From Bradyrhizobium sp. Ash2021 (lineage in GTDB: Bacteria; Pseudomonadota; Alphaproteobacteria; Rhizobiales; Xanthobacteraceae), in contig NZ_CP100604.1 of NCBI RefSeq assembly GCF_031202265.1, positions 6,554,501 to 6,618,500 on the forward strand: 64,000 nucleotides of DNA. Reading direction: 5' to 3'. The notes below the pieces were generated by a model that was not told where the DNA came from, ran no database searches, and saw nothing but the letters and a program-made list of their open reading frames with translations. Each line of letters begins with the position of its first letter. Within the stretch, counting starts at the first letter, position 1. This document shows positions 24,355 to 33,480 of the stretch, one piece after another. Both the position numbers and the translations under genes were made by a program.

Positions 24355-26193
24355 TCACGCAAACCTTGCCAGCATCCACTTCATATTCAGATACGGCCAG
24401 ATCCGGCCGACCGTCTCCCAGTCCCATTGCTTCGACGAAGTCAGGCGGCTGACGGTCCGGCGCAAGCCTTCCTCGTCCACCAGTTCTGCGAACGCGGGCA
24501 CCTTCCGATCGAGCAGACTGGCGGTCCAGCCGGCGAGAGGCCCGTTCAACCACTCCGGCATCGGCGAATTGAATCCGACCTTCCTGCGCCCCATGCGAAT
24601 GGATTCCGGCATCAGGTTGGCCATCGCCTGCCGCGCAATGACCTTGGTATAGCCGTTCGATGACTTGCTGGTTTCGGGCAACGCCATCGTATAGGTCACC
24701 AGACGCCAGTCCATGAATGGCATCCGGACTTCGATGCCGTGGGCCATCGAGAGGCGATCGAAGTTTCGCAGGATCGTCGGCAGAACGGTGCCGTGAAACA
24801 TTTGATAGAGGCGCCGATTCAATGACCCCCAGTCCCGCGGCAGCACGTCGTCGTCGCCCACCAGACTGAACCGAGCCGGAACATCACGCAGACCACCGCG
24901 CAAAAAATAATGTCCCTGGCGCTTGATCATGAGCGTCCGCAGCAGGTCCACCCCGCGCCTGGCCAATGCCGAACCGGAAGTGATTCCGGCGAGCGCATTT
25001 CGTATCCGAAACGCTGCCGATTGTCCCTCCTGGAGATACGCACCCATCAACTCGTCCGCCCCATGGCCATCCAGCGACACTGTCACGTTCTGTCGGCTGA
25101 GTTCCCGGTAGATCAACCAGGCCGCGCTTGGTAGCCCGATATAGACGTCATCATTGTCGTCAAGGATCTGGTCTATGTCGGCCAGCGCGTCGTTCCGGCC
25201 GATTTCAAGGAACGTCGGAGCGACGTCCGCCCAGGCCGCCGCTTCCTCGGCCATCGGCCGCTCGTCATTTATTGCGCCGGGAAAAGTCGCAACGAAGGCG
25301 TGGCGCCAGGATGCATTGTCGCGCGGTCCCATCCCCGCTTTTTCGTGCGCTGCCATGGTGCAGATCACAGCTGACGAATCGAACCCGCCTGACAAACATG
25401 TTCCGATCGGCACATCACTGCGCATCCGCAGTGCGACCGCATCCTGGAACAGTTCGCCAAAGCGTTCGACGCGCGCGCCTTCGGTAGCCGGCACCTCCGG
25501 CAGATGATCCGCGGTGCGCCACCAGCGCCGGATCTCCAATCGCCCCTGACGAAGCCACATGCAGTGGCCGCCCTGCAGGCGGCGCACCTCCCGGCAAAGC
25601 GTCCGTTCGCTTGCTTCGACTCCGAAGGCGTCGAGCAAAAGCCGCCGTGCGACATCGACATCCAGCGCGGTGTTGATCAGACCGCTTCGCACCAGCGCGC
25701 GTTGCTCGGATGCAAAAACAAAGCGCTCCGGCGACCACGAATACAACAGCGGCTTGATACCGAAGCGGTCGCGCGCAAGAAATAAATCCTCCGTCTGGGT
25801 ATCAAAGATCGCCAGGGCCCACATTCCGTTGAAGCGGGACAACATCCCCTCCTGCCACGCCCGCCATGAAGCGAGAATGACCTCCGTGTCGGACTGGCTA
25901 CGAAAGATCGCCCCTTGCGCCTCAAGCTCGCGCCGAAGCTCGAGGAAATTATAGATTTCGCCATTGAACACGATCACATGGCGGCCGTCGGCGGATACCA
26001 TGGGCTGAAAGCCACCTTCGCCGGGATCGATGATCGCCAACCTGCGGTGGCCGAAAGCCAGGTTTCGGTTCGCGCTAAACCAGCTTCCCTCGCCATAAGG
26101 GCCGCGATGCGCCAGCAGGTTCGTCAGTCGCGAGATTTCCGCAGGGTCGACAGGGTTGCCGCGAATATTAACGATGCCTGCAATCCCGCACAT
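24355..26193 (-). CDS. asnB: AsnB-like glutamine-dependent amidotransferase
   Basis: Asparagine-synthase fold, 612 aa. It starts MCGIAGIVNIRGNPVDPAEI, with Cys2 as the glutaminase nucleophile after Met removal; LAHRGPYGEGSWFS, VFNGEIYNFLELRRELEAQG and SQSDTEVILASWRAW complete the GATase domain. The synthetase domain has the PPi-loop SGGFDSSAVI near residue 268 and SLDGHGADELMGAY. Open frame continues upstream into the flippase gene, but Cys2 fixes the start at 26193, two bases after that stop. In O-antigen loci such proteins often amidate uronic acids; the wbpBDE product would be a suitable substrate (inference). Confidence 0.85.
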   Translation of the reverse strand: MCGIAGIVNIRGNPVDPAEISRLTNLLAHRGPYGEGSWFSANRNLAFGHRRLAIIDPGEGGFQPMVSADGRHVIVFNGEIYNFLELRRELEAQGAIFRSQSDTEVILASWRAWQEGMLSRFNGMWALAIFDTQTEDLFLARDRFGIKPLLYSWSPERFVFASEQRALVRSGLINTALDVDVARRLLLDAFGVEASERTLCREVRRLQGGHCMWLRQGRLEIRRWWRTADHLPEVPATEGARVERFGELFQDAVALRMRSDVPIGTCLSGGFDSSAVICTMAAHEKAGMGPRDNASWRHAFVATFPGAINDERPMAEEAAAWADVAPTFLEIGRNDALADIDQILDDNDDVYIGLPSAAWLIYRELSRQNVTVSLDGHGADELMGAYLQEGQSAAFRIRNALAGITSGSALARRGVDLLRTLMIKRQGHYFLRGGLRDVPARFSLVGDDDVLPRDWGSLNRRLYQMFHGTVLPTILRNFDRLSMAHGIEVRMPFMDWRLVTYTMALPETSKSSNGYTKVIARQAMANLMPESIRMGRRKVGFNSPMPEWLNGPLAGWTASLLDRKVPAFAELVDEEGLRRTVSRLTSSKQWDWETVGRIWPYLNMKWMLARFA

Positions 26194-26195
26194 GG

Positions 26196-27758
26196 TTACG
26201 TGGCCTTCATAGGTAGGAAGCGACTGGCGATGACGCGCAAATCCCGCCAGCAGACGGTGCCGTGCGGACCAACCCGCGAGGCGGTGACGACGACGACGAA
26301 AATGATACCGGCCGCGAGGCAATAAAGGCCCCCCACATACCACCAGGGCGGTGCGTGGTCGAATAGCGAGTCGCGAACCGCATACCGCAACGCAAGGGCG
26401 GTCGCAATGCCGGTGCCGAGCGGCAGCAATACGAAATGGGCGACGCGCGACCACATGCCGTCGACACTGAAACTTCGCCGCAGCAACAGGATGGTCGTGA
26501 CGATTTGGGCGGTCATGCCGGCGCAGGCGCTCCAGCCCGCAGCCCGCCATCCGAAATAGGGCAGCGCCATTGCGCTGGTGGCCACCGTGAAAACCGCCGT
26601 CACCAGCGAGATCAATGCAATGGAGCGGGATCGGCCGTGCGCCAGAAGATAGAATGCGAAGACATTGGCGCTGCATCCGAGCATCCCGGCGATCGAGAGC
26701 ACGACCAACACCCGCTGGGCTTCGGCCGCGACTTCCGCGCCGGTCCACAGATGAAGCAACGGGCCGGCGACGGGGATCAGCCCGCCAAGCGCGCTCGCAG
26801 CCAGCACGTTGAGGATCCAGGAAGAGCGAAACAGCAGATCGGCCTTGCGATCATCGGCCTCTTTTTGCAGCGTGCTGAAGAACGGGAACAGGATTTCGCC
26901 GACTTTCAGGACGCCGATATACATCGCCTCCTCCAGCCGCTGCGCGATCGTATAGAAGCCGACGAACTGCGGCTGCAGTAAAGCCCCGAGCAAATATCGA
27001 TCCGCTTGCCCCGCGATGAGCGCGCCACCCTGCGCGGCTAGTTGCCAGGTACCCAGCTTGACCAATTCACCGAGCGGCTCACGATGAAGCGCGGGGCGCG
27101 CCAGCCATTCGCCGATCACGCGACGCGCCATGCCGAAAGCCAGAAGCAAGTTCGTCGCGAAGCCCAATGCCTGACAGCCAAGAAACGTCGAGGCCTGCGG
27201 CCAGCGCGGGATCAGCAACAGCGTCGATGCCGTCGCGACCACGGTACTGACGATGCTGATCGAAGCGATCCGTCGATAATCCTGGCGCGCCGCGAACAGG
27301 GCCAGAAAGATGGCGGAAAGGCACTGGCACAGCCATCCGGCGCCAGCCAGCAAAAAGGCAAGTCCGAGATCATCTGCGGACGGGCCGCTCAGATGGAACG
27401 CCAAACGTGCGAGCGGCGCCCCTGCCAAGCCGATAGCGATCACGATCAAACCGCCGGTGCCTATGGCCAGCATCACCGCCGTGGCGAAGAAGCGTCGCGC
27501 ATCCTCACAATCGGACGGCGCCAATCGCTGGGCAAGTTCCCGTGTCGTCGACAGCGCCAGCGCGTTGCTGAATGCTAGCGCGGGCGCAACACATGCCGTA
27601 ACCAGACCCGCGACGCCGAATGCGGCGAGGCCGAGGCGAAAGACCACGAACGGAAGGATTACCAGATTCAATGCCACGGCCAAAGCAAAGGCGATTGCGT
27701 TCCAGGCAGAATTTCCCAGCAAATCGATCGAACTGTTTCTCGACTCCGTATCAGCCAT
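26196..27758 (-). CDS. Polysaccharide flippase (Wzx/MOP superfamily), copy 2
   Basis: 520-aa membrane protein with about 12-14 hydrophobic segments. AWNAIAFALAVALNLVILPF starts the first helix; YRLG-type FRLGLAAFGVAGLVTACVAP and QADRYLLGALLQPQFVGFYT are typical MOP exporter positions. It is clearly different in sequence from the copy at 9429-10754. First gene of the wzx-asnB-glycosyltransferase set. Two flippases in one locus suggest two separate repeat units or a merged locus. Confidence 0.82.
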   Translation of the reverse strand: MADTESRNSSIDLLGNSAWNAIAFALAVALNLVILPFVVFRLGLAAFGVAGLVTACVAPALAFSNALALSTTRELAQRLAPSDCEDARRFFATAVMLAIGTGGLIVIAIGLAGAPLARLAFHLSGPSADDLGLAFLLAGAGWLCQCLSAIFLALFAARQDYRRIASISIVSTVVATASTLLLIPRWPQASTFLGCQALGFATNLLLAFGMARRVIGEWLARPALHREPLGELVKLGTWQLAAQGGALIAGQADRYLLGALLQPQFVGFYTIAQRLEEAMYIGVLKVGEILFPFFSTLQKEADDRKADLLFRSSWILNVLAASALGGLIPVAGPLLHLWTGAEVAAEAQRVLVVLSIAGMLGCSANVFAFYLLAHGRSRSIALISLVTAVFTVATSAMALPYFGWRAAGWSACAGMTAQIVTTILLLRRSFSVDGMWSRVAHFVLLPLGTGIATALALRYAVRDSLFDHAPPWWYVGGLYCLAAGIIFVVVVTASRVGPHGTVCWRDLRVIASRFLPMKAT

Positions 27759-28340
27759 CAGGCCATCACACTCTCTAGGTCAAATTGCGCATCTCCTCAG
27801 ATCGTCACTGACCTGAGGAACATCTTCGTCTCGTTTGTTCTGAAAAGCAGTGCGCTGCCGCTTAGCGAGGTTGAAGCACACAATGAGAAAAGTGCGCGAG
27901 TCGTCCTTGAGTGCCAGACGTCACCAACCCCTGTTTATAGGAGCCACCAAAACCGCGCAATATTTTCTTCGTAGACATTGAAATGTCACGGTTAACCGGA
28001 AAGGTACTCGTAGCATACGACACGATCATATAATACGCACGCGGTACAAGCCAGACATCAGGTCAGTCGGCAGCGCCAGCAAGATGCGCACCACCTTTAC
28101 GAAGAAAGCCGCGCCGAAATTTGGAACGGCATGAAATCTGAAGAGGCGGCGAGATAGGATGACCGACGACGCGGCCGCGCAGAAAATCCATAATCTTTCA
28201 ATGTACGCTTGCCTACGCCCCAAGGATGATGACCTTTTGCGCGTTCTGGCCATTCCAAGGGGTCCCAAAGGAACAAACTTTCGGCGATGGTGTCATCGTC
28301 TTTCGTTCCTACCATCGATCTACATTGGAGCTTCTGAATG
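27759..28340. other. Gene-poor stretch, possible decayed coding DNA
   Basis: No intact gene is visible in this ~580 bp. On the minus strand two overlapping frames (28026-28315) read DDTIAESLFLWDPLEWPERA, HHPWGVGKRTLKDYGF and then FHAVPNFGAAFFVKVVRILL, which together look like a frame-broken C-terminus of some enzyme, but no family can be named. 27930-28030 is AT-richer and may contain the promoter of the wzx-asnB operon. Confidence 0.3.
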
Positions 28341-28344
28341 CCCT

Positions 28345-28860
28345 TCCCACACTATCTGGCCACGGTCATGGACCTCTACAGCCGCAAGATCGTCGGCGGG
28401 GCGATGGCGGATCATTTGCGCGCCGAACTTCCATTGGCGGCCTTAGCGATGGCCATTGCGACACAGCGGCCTGGCGCTGGCGGGCGGATTCAAGTGGTCG
28501 TCGCAACACCTGACGAAGGAGGTTGCGATGAGCATTCGAAAGCGGCGTTCAGATCAATGTGGGCGGGCACCATTGTCGTCACCCGGTCGACCGCCGGCTT
28601 CCGGGCCTCGATGAGCCCAAGGCCGATTGCTATGACAACGCTCCGATGGAGAGCTTCTTCCACACGCTCAAAACTGAACTCGTCCATCACCAGCATTATG
28701 CAACACGTGAGGAAGCCAGACTCGATATCTTTGCTTACATCGAGGGCTTTTACAATCGAACGCGTCGCCACTCGGCATTGGATATCTCAGCCCGATCGAG
28801 TTGGAGCTAAAAGCAGTTAACCCTGTCCATTTTTTTCGGGGGAAGATCAGCCCCTCTAGC
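28345..28860 (+). pseudogene. IS3-family transposase (OrfB) remnant, frameshifted and interrupted
   Basis: The integrase core of an IS3-type OrfB is readable in pieces: HYLATVMDLYSRKIVGGAMA, then after a foreign 115-bp insert [20 protein letters not shown] and [34 protein letters not shown], and after a one-base loss [18 protein letters not shown]. The second catalytic Asp and the final Glu (APMESFF) are recognisable, but at least three frame breaks and the missing N-terminal half mean it is dead. Confidence 0.75.
28490..28605 (+). pseudogene. IS30-type transposase N-terminal fragment inside the IS3 remnant
   Basis: Between the two halves of the IS3 remnant lies FKWSSQHLTKEVA followed by an ATG (28528) opening [26 protein letters not shown]. 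This resembles the N-terminus of rhizobial IS30-family transposases and the sequence just upstream of them. It looks like an element that inserted in the IS3 gene and then lost nearly everything. Confidence 0.5.
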
Positions 28861-29063
28861 GGAGAGCACGGGGTATTGGCATATCGGATCACGCCGGCCG
28901 GCGAAGCGGAGTTGCTACGGATCGCGGGATAGCCGAAGCGCGCCGGGGGAGCGTTGGCTGTGGCGTTGATTTGCTCGTTCGAATTGTGTTATGGGGACGC
29001 TTGGAGCTTGCGATTCCCAGCGGCGCTTCCATCGCGCCAGCCGCCGTCCGTAAGGGTAGCTCA

Positions 29064-29465
29064 TTGGCTTTACAATGGAATTTCCGGATCAAATCGGCAC
29101 TCATCGTGAGTGCATGGGTTGCATACTTTTGCGGCGCTTATTATCTCAAAATCTCTTACGTCTCACCGACGCCTCCTCCAGGTATGGAGGCCGTGCTGTT
29201 AAGGGGACCATTCACGCCATTCAGCCCGACAAACTCTGGTTTCGCAGTGATTTCCGCCGATCCCAAATTTGATGAACTGGCGGACAACGTAGAAGATAAT
29301 AACCGATCACCTATCGTAATGTACGAGGATAGTACTCCACTCGGACCCGGTCACAGCAACCACGCCTCCATTCGAGACATCGGTATGGGCCGATATTCTC
29401 ACTGGCAACATCACGGATTTATTTTTTCGACGAGCGATAACAGCGACCCGAACATAAGCCTGTGA
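29064..29465 (+). pseudogene. Unknown membrane-anchored protein with GMGRYSHW...SDNSDP signature (copy 2, truncated)
   Basis: Paralogue of the protein at 17656-18105. From a TTG at 29064 (AAGGG eight bases upstream) it reads MALQWNFRIKSALIVSAWVA with one membrane segment, then VLLRGPFTPFSPTNSGFAVI, SPIVMYEDSTPLGPGHSNHA, DIGMGRYSHWQHHGFIFSTS and DNSDPNISL, then stop. Copy 1 continues QTNGRAYWAVKPG, so the last dozen residues are missing here. The break coincides with the end of the convergent, also truncated, methyltransferase gene. A longer in-frame start at 28971 exists but the added residues are not shared with copy 1. Confidence 0.62.
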
Positions 29466-29773
29466 CCGTCATAGACATCATAGTCGACATCCGGATTTGT
29501 TTGTCGGGCCATGTCCAGGAACTGGGCCGCGACCTCAACGCCGGTGACCTTGACCGGCAACGCCGACGATTTGAGGAAAGGATGGATCGCCCCGTTGCCG
29601 CAGCCAATATCAAGAATATTGAGCGGGCGTGGCTCTTTCACCTTGGCTTCAAGCAATTCGACAAGAAGGTCGGCCTTCACCTGCGTGTAAAAATCATGGG
29701 TCTTGCCGCCGAAAGCGATGGCATTGTTGATTTCATCTTCGTAGCGGTGTCGGTATTCGTCGAATTCGCTCAC
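29411..29773 (-). pseudogene. SAM-dependent methyltransferase, C-terminally truncated
   Basis: Only 120 aa remain of a class I methyltransferase: MSEFDEYRHRYEDEINNAIA, NILDIGCGNGAIHPFLKSSA (motif I), VTGVEVAAQFLDMARQTNPD and YDVYDGHRL. The expected motif II onward is replaced by MFGSLLSLVEKINP, which is antisense of the 3' end of copy 2 of the unknown protein. Related proteins are about twice as long. It follows the GtrB-like gene with a four-base overlap. Confidence 0.75.
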
Positions 29774-30800
29774 TGGACTCTTCCACTCATGCCCCGATCG
29801 ATTGTCTCGATCCGTCTTAGCGCCTGCCCCATTGCATCGATGTTAGTGCTCTGTTCTATAACCGTGGTAGGCCGAAACCGGACCTGAGCATAAATACGGC
29901 CAACATATTCTCCAATAATTCCCAGAAAAATCGCATTCAGGCTGATACCGAACAACAAGAGAACGGTCGTGGTGGCAAAACCTTCGGGCCAGTCCAAACC
30001 GAACCCGATCCGGCTGAACAGGTAGAAGAGACTGAGCAGGAACGTCATACAGGCGACGATAAGACCCGCGTAGGTCGCCAGTCGAAGCGGCACGATGGAA
30101 TGAGCCAGCAGCGCATCGACCGCGAGCGCAATGAGCTTCCGCAGCGGGAATTTGCTCTGCCCCGCCGTCCGCTCCTTACGATCGTAAATACCAAACCCGG
30201 ATTGGTGGCGAGTAGGGAAGTGAGCCCTCGCAGATAGGGCGAGGCATCATGAATCTCGCGTAACTGATCAAGCAGCGAGCGATCGAGGAGTCTGAAATCT
30301 CCGCTGTCGACCTGTATGTTATCCTGCGAAATGGCGCGCAGTATCCGGTAAAAATAGCGGCGGGCCATCTGGTGCGCCTGCCCATCGCTTCGGGTCCTCC
30401 TGACGCCAAGTACAAGGTCGTGGCCAGCCCGCCAGCGATCCAGGAATTCCAGCATCACCGCCGGAGGATCCTGCAGATCGCAGTCTATCTGGATCGCCGC
30501 GTCTCCGCTGGACATGCGCAGGCCAGTCAGCACCGAGCGATGAAAGCCGAAGTTCCGGGTGAAGCGAATACCACGAACGCGTTTGTCGGATTGCCCAAGA
30601 CGCGAAATGATCTCGAAGGATTTGTCGTCGCTATGATTGTCGGTGAATATGATCTCAAAAGTATAACGATCTGCAACAGAAGCAAAAACCTCGCACACTG
30701 CGTGGTAAGCCGCTTCGATGTTCTCCTCTTCGTTGAAAACCGGAATAACAACCGAGACGGTTTTCCGGAGCGTGGCTGCTGTTGTATCTTCCATTTTCAA
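29770..30800 (-). pseudogene. GtrB/DPM1-like polyprenyl-phosphate glycosyltransferase, frameshifted
   Basis: GT2 enzyme with SVVIPVFNEEENIEAAYHAV, FTDNHSDDKSFEIISRLGQS, IQIDCDLQDPPAVMLEF (DxD-like) and VDSGDFRLLDRSLLDQL, then loses frame after TSLLATNPG. The other frame continues GIYDRKERTAGQSKFPLRKL and the two C-terminal membrane helices, TYAGLIVACMTFLLSLFYLF and TVLLLFGISLNAIFLGIIGE. One base appears missing in the AAA run at 30193-30195 (TTT on the coding strand); adding one T would restore a normal full-length GtrB. It is either a real mutation or a sequencing error. Such enzymes make undecaprenyl-phosphate-sugar for periplasmic side-chain addition. Confidence 0.82.
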
Positions 30801-31098
30801 GTTTGTTTCCGCGGCAAGATATCAGAAATGCCCCATACTCCTGATCGCTGGGTTGGCACCAAGCCAGCGAACAGTCACCGACTTCAACGCAAGTCAAGAA
30901 GGATCTTGATCTCACGGACACATCCGCAATTCAAGCCTGAAATCGATGACTGGCCGGTGCAGGAAACAAGATACCAGGTCAGGCGCTGGAACTATTTATC
31001 CAGCCGCGCCGGGATATTAGCGAGATTCAGCGCGAGGCTTGAAACGCTTCGCGATAACTGAGGAACTCGCTGTGTAATACCCCACAGCCGTGAGCTGA
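30801..31098. other. Intergenic region, no gene seen
   Basis: About 300 bp between the GtrB-like gene and the metalloprotease gene. A short inverted repeat, GCTGTG / CACAGC around 31070-31089, lies just beyond the metalloprotease stop and could be a weak terminator. Nothing else is supported. Confidence 0.4.
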
Positions 31099-33480
31099 TC
31101 ATACAATATGAAAATCGTTGAGATGATGCTGCAGCAGGTCAGCCGCGGGCGGCTGGGCGTTACTCACATCTGCCCCCGTGAGAGCATTGCCATGCCCCAA
31201 GTCCGAGGCGGTGGTGACGGCGGTATGATCGAACTGGATATGATCGAGGCCCTGCGGATTGTTCGCGATCGTTCCCTTGACCAAATTGTCGCCAAATACG
31301 AAGGCATCGCTGGCCGACCCGCCGCCGAACAGTTCGTTGACAGATGTCCTCGCGTTGGTCATTGCCTGTGGGGCTGTTGCCGCCGGGGCTGACACCGTCA
31401 TCTGCACGACGTTGTAGGTGTTATTGATCTCGTTGCTCTCGCTGACGTGGTTGTTGTAGTCGGCGATGCCACCGATGTAATAGGTGCCAGGCGCGAGATT
31501 GGCGGGCAACGCCACCGACACAGTCTGGTGATCGTAATAGCCGGGCTGGCTGACCGTCGCCAGAGTCCCCGAGTTTACGGTCGCGAGCAGCGTGTCGGAT
31601 GTGGTGATGGTGGAGTCGGTGGACAGATAGATGCCGGCGGTCGACGCGCCCGATATGCCGTTGCCAAGGTTCATCGCATAAGCATCGACCGTGACGCTGG
31701 CGCCCGGCGCCACGGTGGTGTTGCTCACGCTCACATACTCGGAGAGATCCGGTTGTCCCACCGTCGGCGCCGCAACCGTGATCTGCACGGCGTTGTAGGT
31801 GTTATTGATCTCGTTGCTCTCGCTGACGTGGTTGTTGTAGTCGGCGATGCCACCGATGTAATAGGTGCCAGGCGCAAGATTGGCGGGCAACGCCACCGAC
31901 AAGGTCTGGTGATCGTAATAGCCGGGCTGACCGACCGTCGCCAGCGTCCCCGAATTTACAGTCGCGAGCAGCGTGTCGGATGTGGTGATGGTGGAGTCGG
32001 TGGACAGATAGATGCCGGCAGTCGACGCGCCCGATATGCCGTTGCCAACGTTCATCGCATAAGCATCGACCGTCACGCTGGCGCCCGGCGCCACGGTGGT
32101 GTTGCTCACGCTCACATACTCGGAGAGATCCGGCGCCGCAACCGTGATCGGCACAACGTTGTAGGTGTTATTGCTCTCGTTGCTCTCGCTGACGTGGTTG
32201 TTGTAGTCGGCGATGCCACCGATGTAATAGGTACCAGGCGCGAGATTGGCGGGCAACGCCACCGACAAGGTCTGATGATCGTAATAGCCGGGCTGACCGA
32301 TCGTCGCCAGCGTCCCCGAGTTTACAGTCGCGAGCAGCGTGTCGGATGTGGTGATGGTGGAGTCGGTGGACAGATAGATGCCGGCGGTCGACGCGCCCGA
32401 TATGGCGTTGCCAACGTTCATCGCATAAGCATCGACCGTGACGCTGGCGCCCGGCGCCGCAGCGGTGTTGCTCACGCTCACATACTCGGAGAGATCGGGT
32501 TGTCGGGGTGAAAACGCATGGAAGCCCAACGCATCGAGCTGTTGTTTGTCAGCGGCCGTAAGACTCTGGAGTGTACCGCCGCTGTAAAATTCATTGAACG
32601 GATCGTTGTAGCCCTGCACGCCACTGTTGAGAAAATCGCTGGGATCGGAGGTCTGGCCGAAGTCGGCCAGTTTCGTATTGCCGCCGTCGACGGAGAAATA
32701 GGCGGCCGAAGCGGTGCTGGCGCCGTTGAACATCCGCACGCCGGGGCTGGTAAAGCGAAACAGGTCGAAGATATCGGGTGACGTGCTGTAGGGCGATCCG
32801 TAGGGGACGCGGCCCATCGCATGGGTGAGTTCATGCAGCGCGACGCCAACCAGCAAGTTCGAATTGATGTCGGTCGCAAAGGTGGCGCTGCCATCGTCGG
32901 TGGCGGTGTCATTGGCCCCCAATAACCCCCAGAGCTTCAACTGCGCATTCCAAACGGCGACGTTAGATTGGCCCTGGATCGATGACCCGCTCGGTAACGC
33001 GTTGAAGGTCGTATCGCCCGGCGTGGCGTTGTTGACCAGATCGGCCCTGACAGACGAATAGCTTTCATAGAGGCCGTTATCGGGACCAGCAGCCGCACCG
33101 CCGCCGGTGCCGCTATAGTCGATTTTGATGTTGACGGTAATCTGGTCGGAAATCGTTGACGTCAAAATCGCCGCCGCCTGCTGGATGCCCGCCCGGAAAC
33201 TCGCGGGCGCGGCCATCGCCGCGGCGTCGTACAAGAGGTTGATGGTAATGCCCCCGCCAGTCAGGGAGACGGTGGTCGTGGCGCCGCTTTGGGCGCCCAG
33301 GGATTCGACGGCTTCGCTGGTAAGGGCCGGAGTTGACGGAATCTCCACCGGGGTGCTGGCGGGTGGTTTTCCGCCATCATGGCCGGCCGGAGACGAGAAG
33401 CGCGTATAGATCTCGGCCCCGGCCGTGTAGAGAAAGCTATCGGAGGGGTCTTGCGGGTCTGTGATGAATCTCGACTTCAT
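31099..33480 (-). CDS. Secreted zinc metalloprotease with three CARDB-type repeats
   Basis: 793 aa. Residues 216-220 are HELTH in VALHELTHAMGR, a zincin active site. Before it is a domain with ITINLLYDAAAMAAPASFRA and ITVNIKIDYSGTG. After it come three near-identical beta-sandwich repeats of about 120 residues (PDLSEYVSVSNT..., ending NNTYNVV), CARDB-like adhesion modules. No Sec signal is present; the C-terminus SDAFVFGDNLVKGTIANN and LLQHHLNDFHIV resembles type I secretion signals of rhizobial RTX-type proteins. So export is probably by a type I system not in this window. Extracellular protein processing or adhesion is likely; substrate unknown. Confidence 0.75.
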   Translation of the reverse strand: MKSRFITDPQDPSDSFLYTAGAEIYTRFSSPAGHDGGKPPASTPVEIPSTPALTSEAVESLGAQSGATTTVSLTGGGITINLLYDAAAMAAPASFRAGIQQAAAILTSTISDQITVNIKIDYSGTGGGAAAGPDNGLYESYSSVRADLVNNATPGDTTFNALPSGSSIQGQSNVAVWNAQLKLWGLLGANDTATDDGSATFATDINSNLLVGVALHELTHAMGRVPYGSPYSTSPDIFDLFRFTSPGVRMFNGASTASAAYFSVDGGNTKLADFGQTSDPSDFLNSGVQGYNDPFNEFYSGGTLQSLTAADKQQLDALGFHAFSPRQPDLSEYVSVSNTAAAPGASVTVDAYAMNVGNAISGASTAGIYLSTDSTITTSDTLLATVNSGTLATIGQPGYYDHQTLSVALPANLAPGTYYIGGIADYNNHVSESNESNNTYNVVPITVAAPDLSEYVSVSNTTVAPGASVTVDAYAMNVGNGISGASTAGIYLSTDSTITTSDTLLATVNSGTLATVGQPGYYDHQTLSVALPANLAPGTYYIGGIADYNNHVSESNEINNTYNAVQITVAAPTVGQPDLSEYVSVSNTTVAPGASVTVDAYAMNLGNGISGASTAGIYLSTDSTITTSDTLLATVNSGTLATVSQPGYYDHQTVSVALPANLAPGTYYIGGIADYNNHVSESNEINNTYNVVQMTVSAPAATAPQAMTNARTSVNELFGGGSASDAFVFGDNLVKGTIANNPQGLDHIQFDHTAVTTASDLGHGNALTGADVSNAQPPAADLLQHHLNDFHIV
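31396..32500 (-). repeat. Three tandem near-identical CARDB coding repeats
   Basis: The same ~330-bp unit occurs three times in frame; the anchor CACGCTCACATACTCGGAGA occurs at 31726, 32107 and 32473, giving spacings of 381 and 366 bp (127 and 122 codons, the difference being a TVGQ-type linker). Most positions are identical at DNA level, so the units were duplicated or homogenised recently and can recombine. Confidence 0.9.

Noticed and set aside
26194..26748. N-terminal extension of the AsnB-like protein
   Set aside because: The glutaminase Cys must be residue 2 after the Met at 26193; the upstream frame lies over the flippase gene.
28026..28315. Minus-strand frames before the IS3 remnant as a real gene
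   Set aside because: Two frames would have to be joined and no family can be named; kept only as a possible decay trace.
31396..32500. Regular repeats considered as a CRISPR array
   Set aside because: Units are ~370 bp, in frame and coding for CARDB-type domains; no short repeat/spacer pattern.
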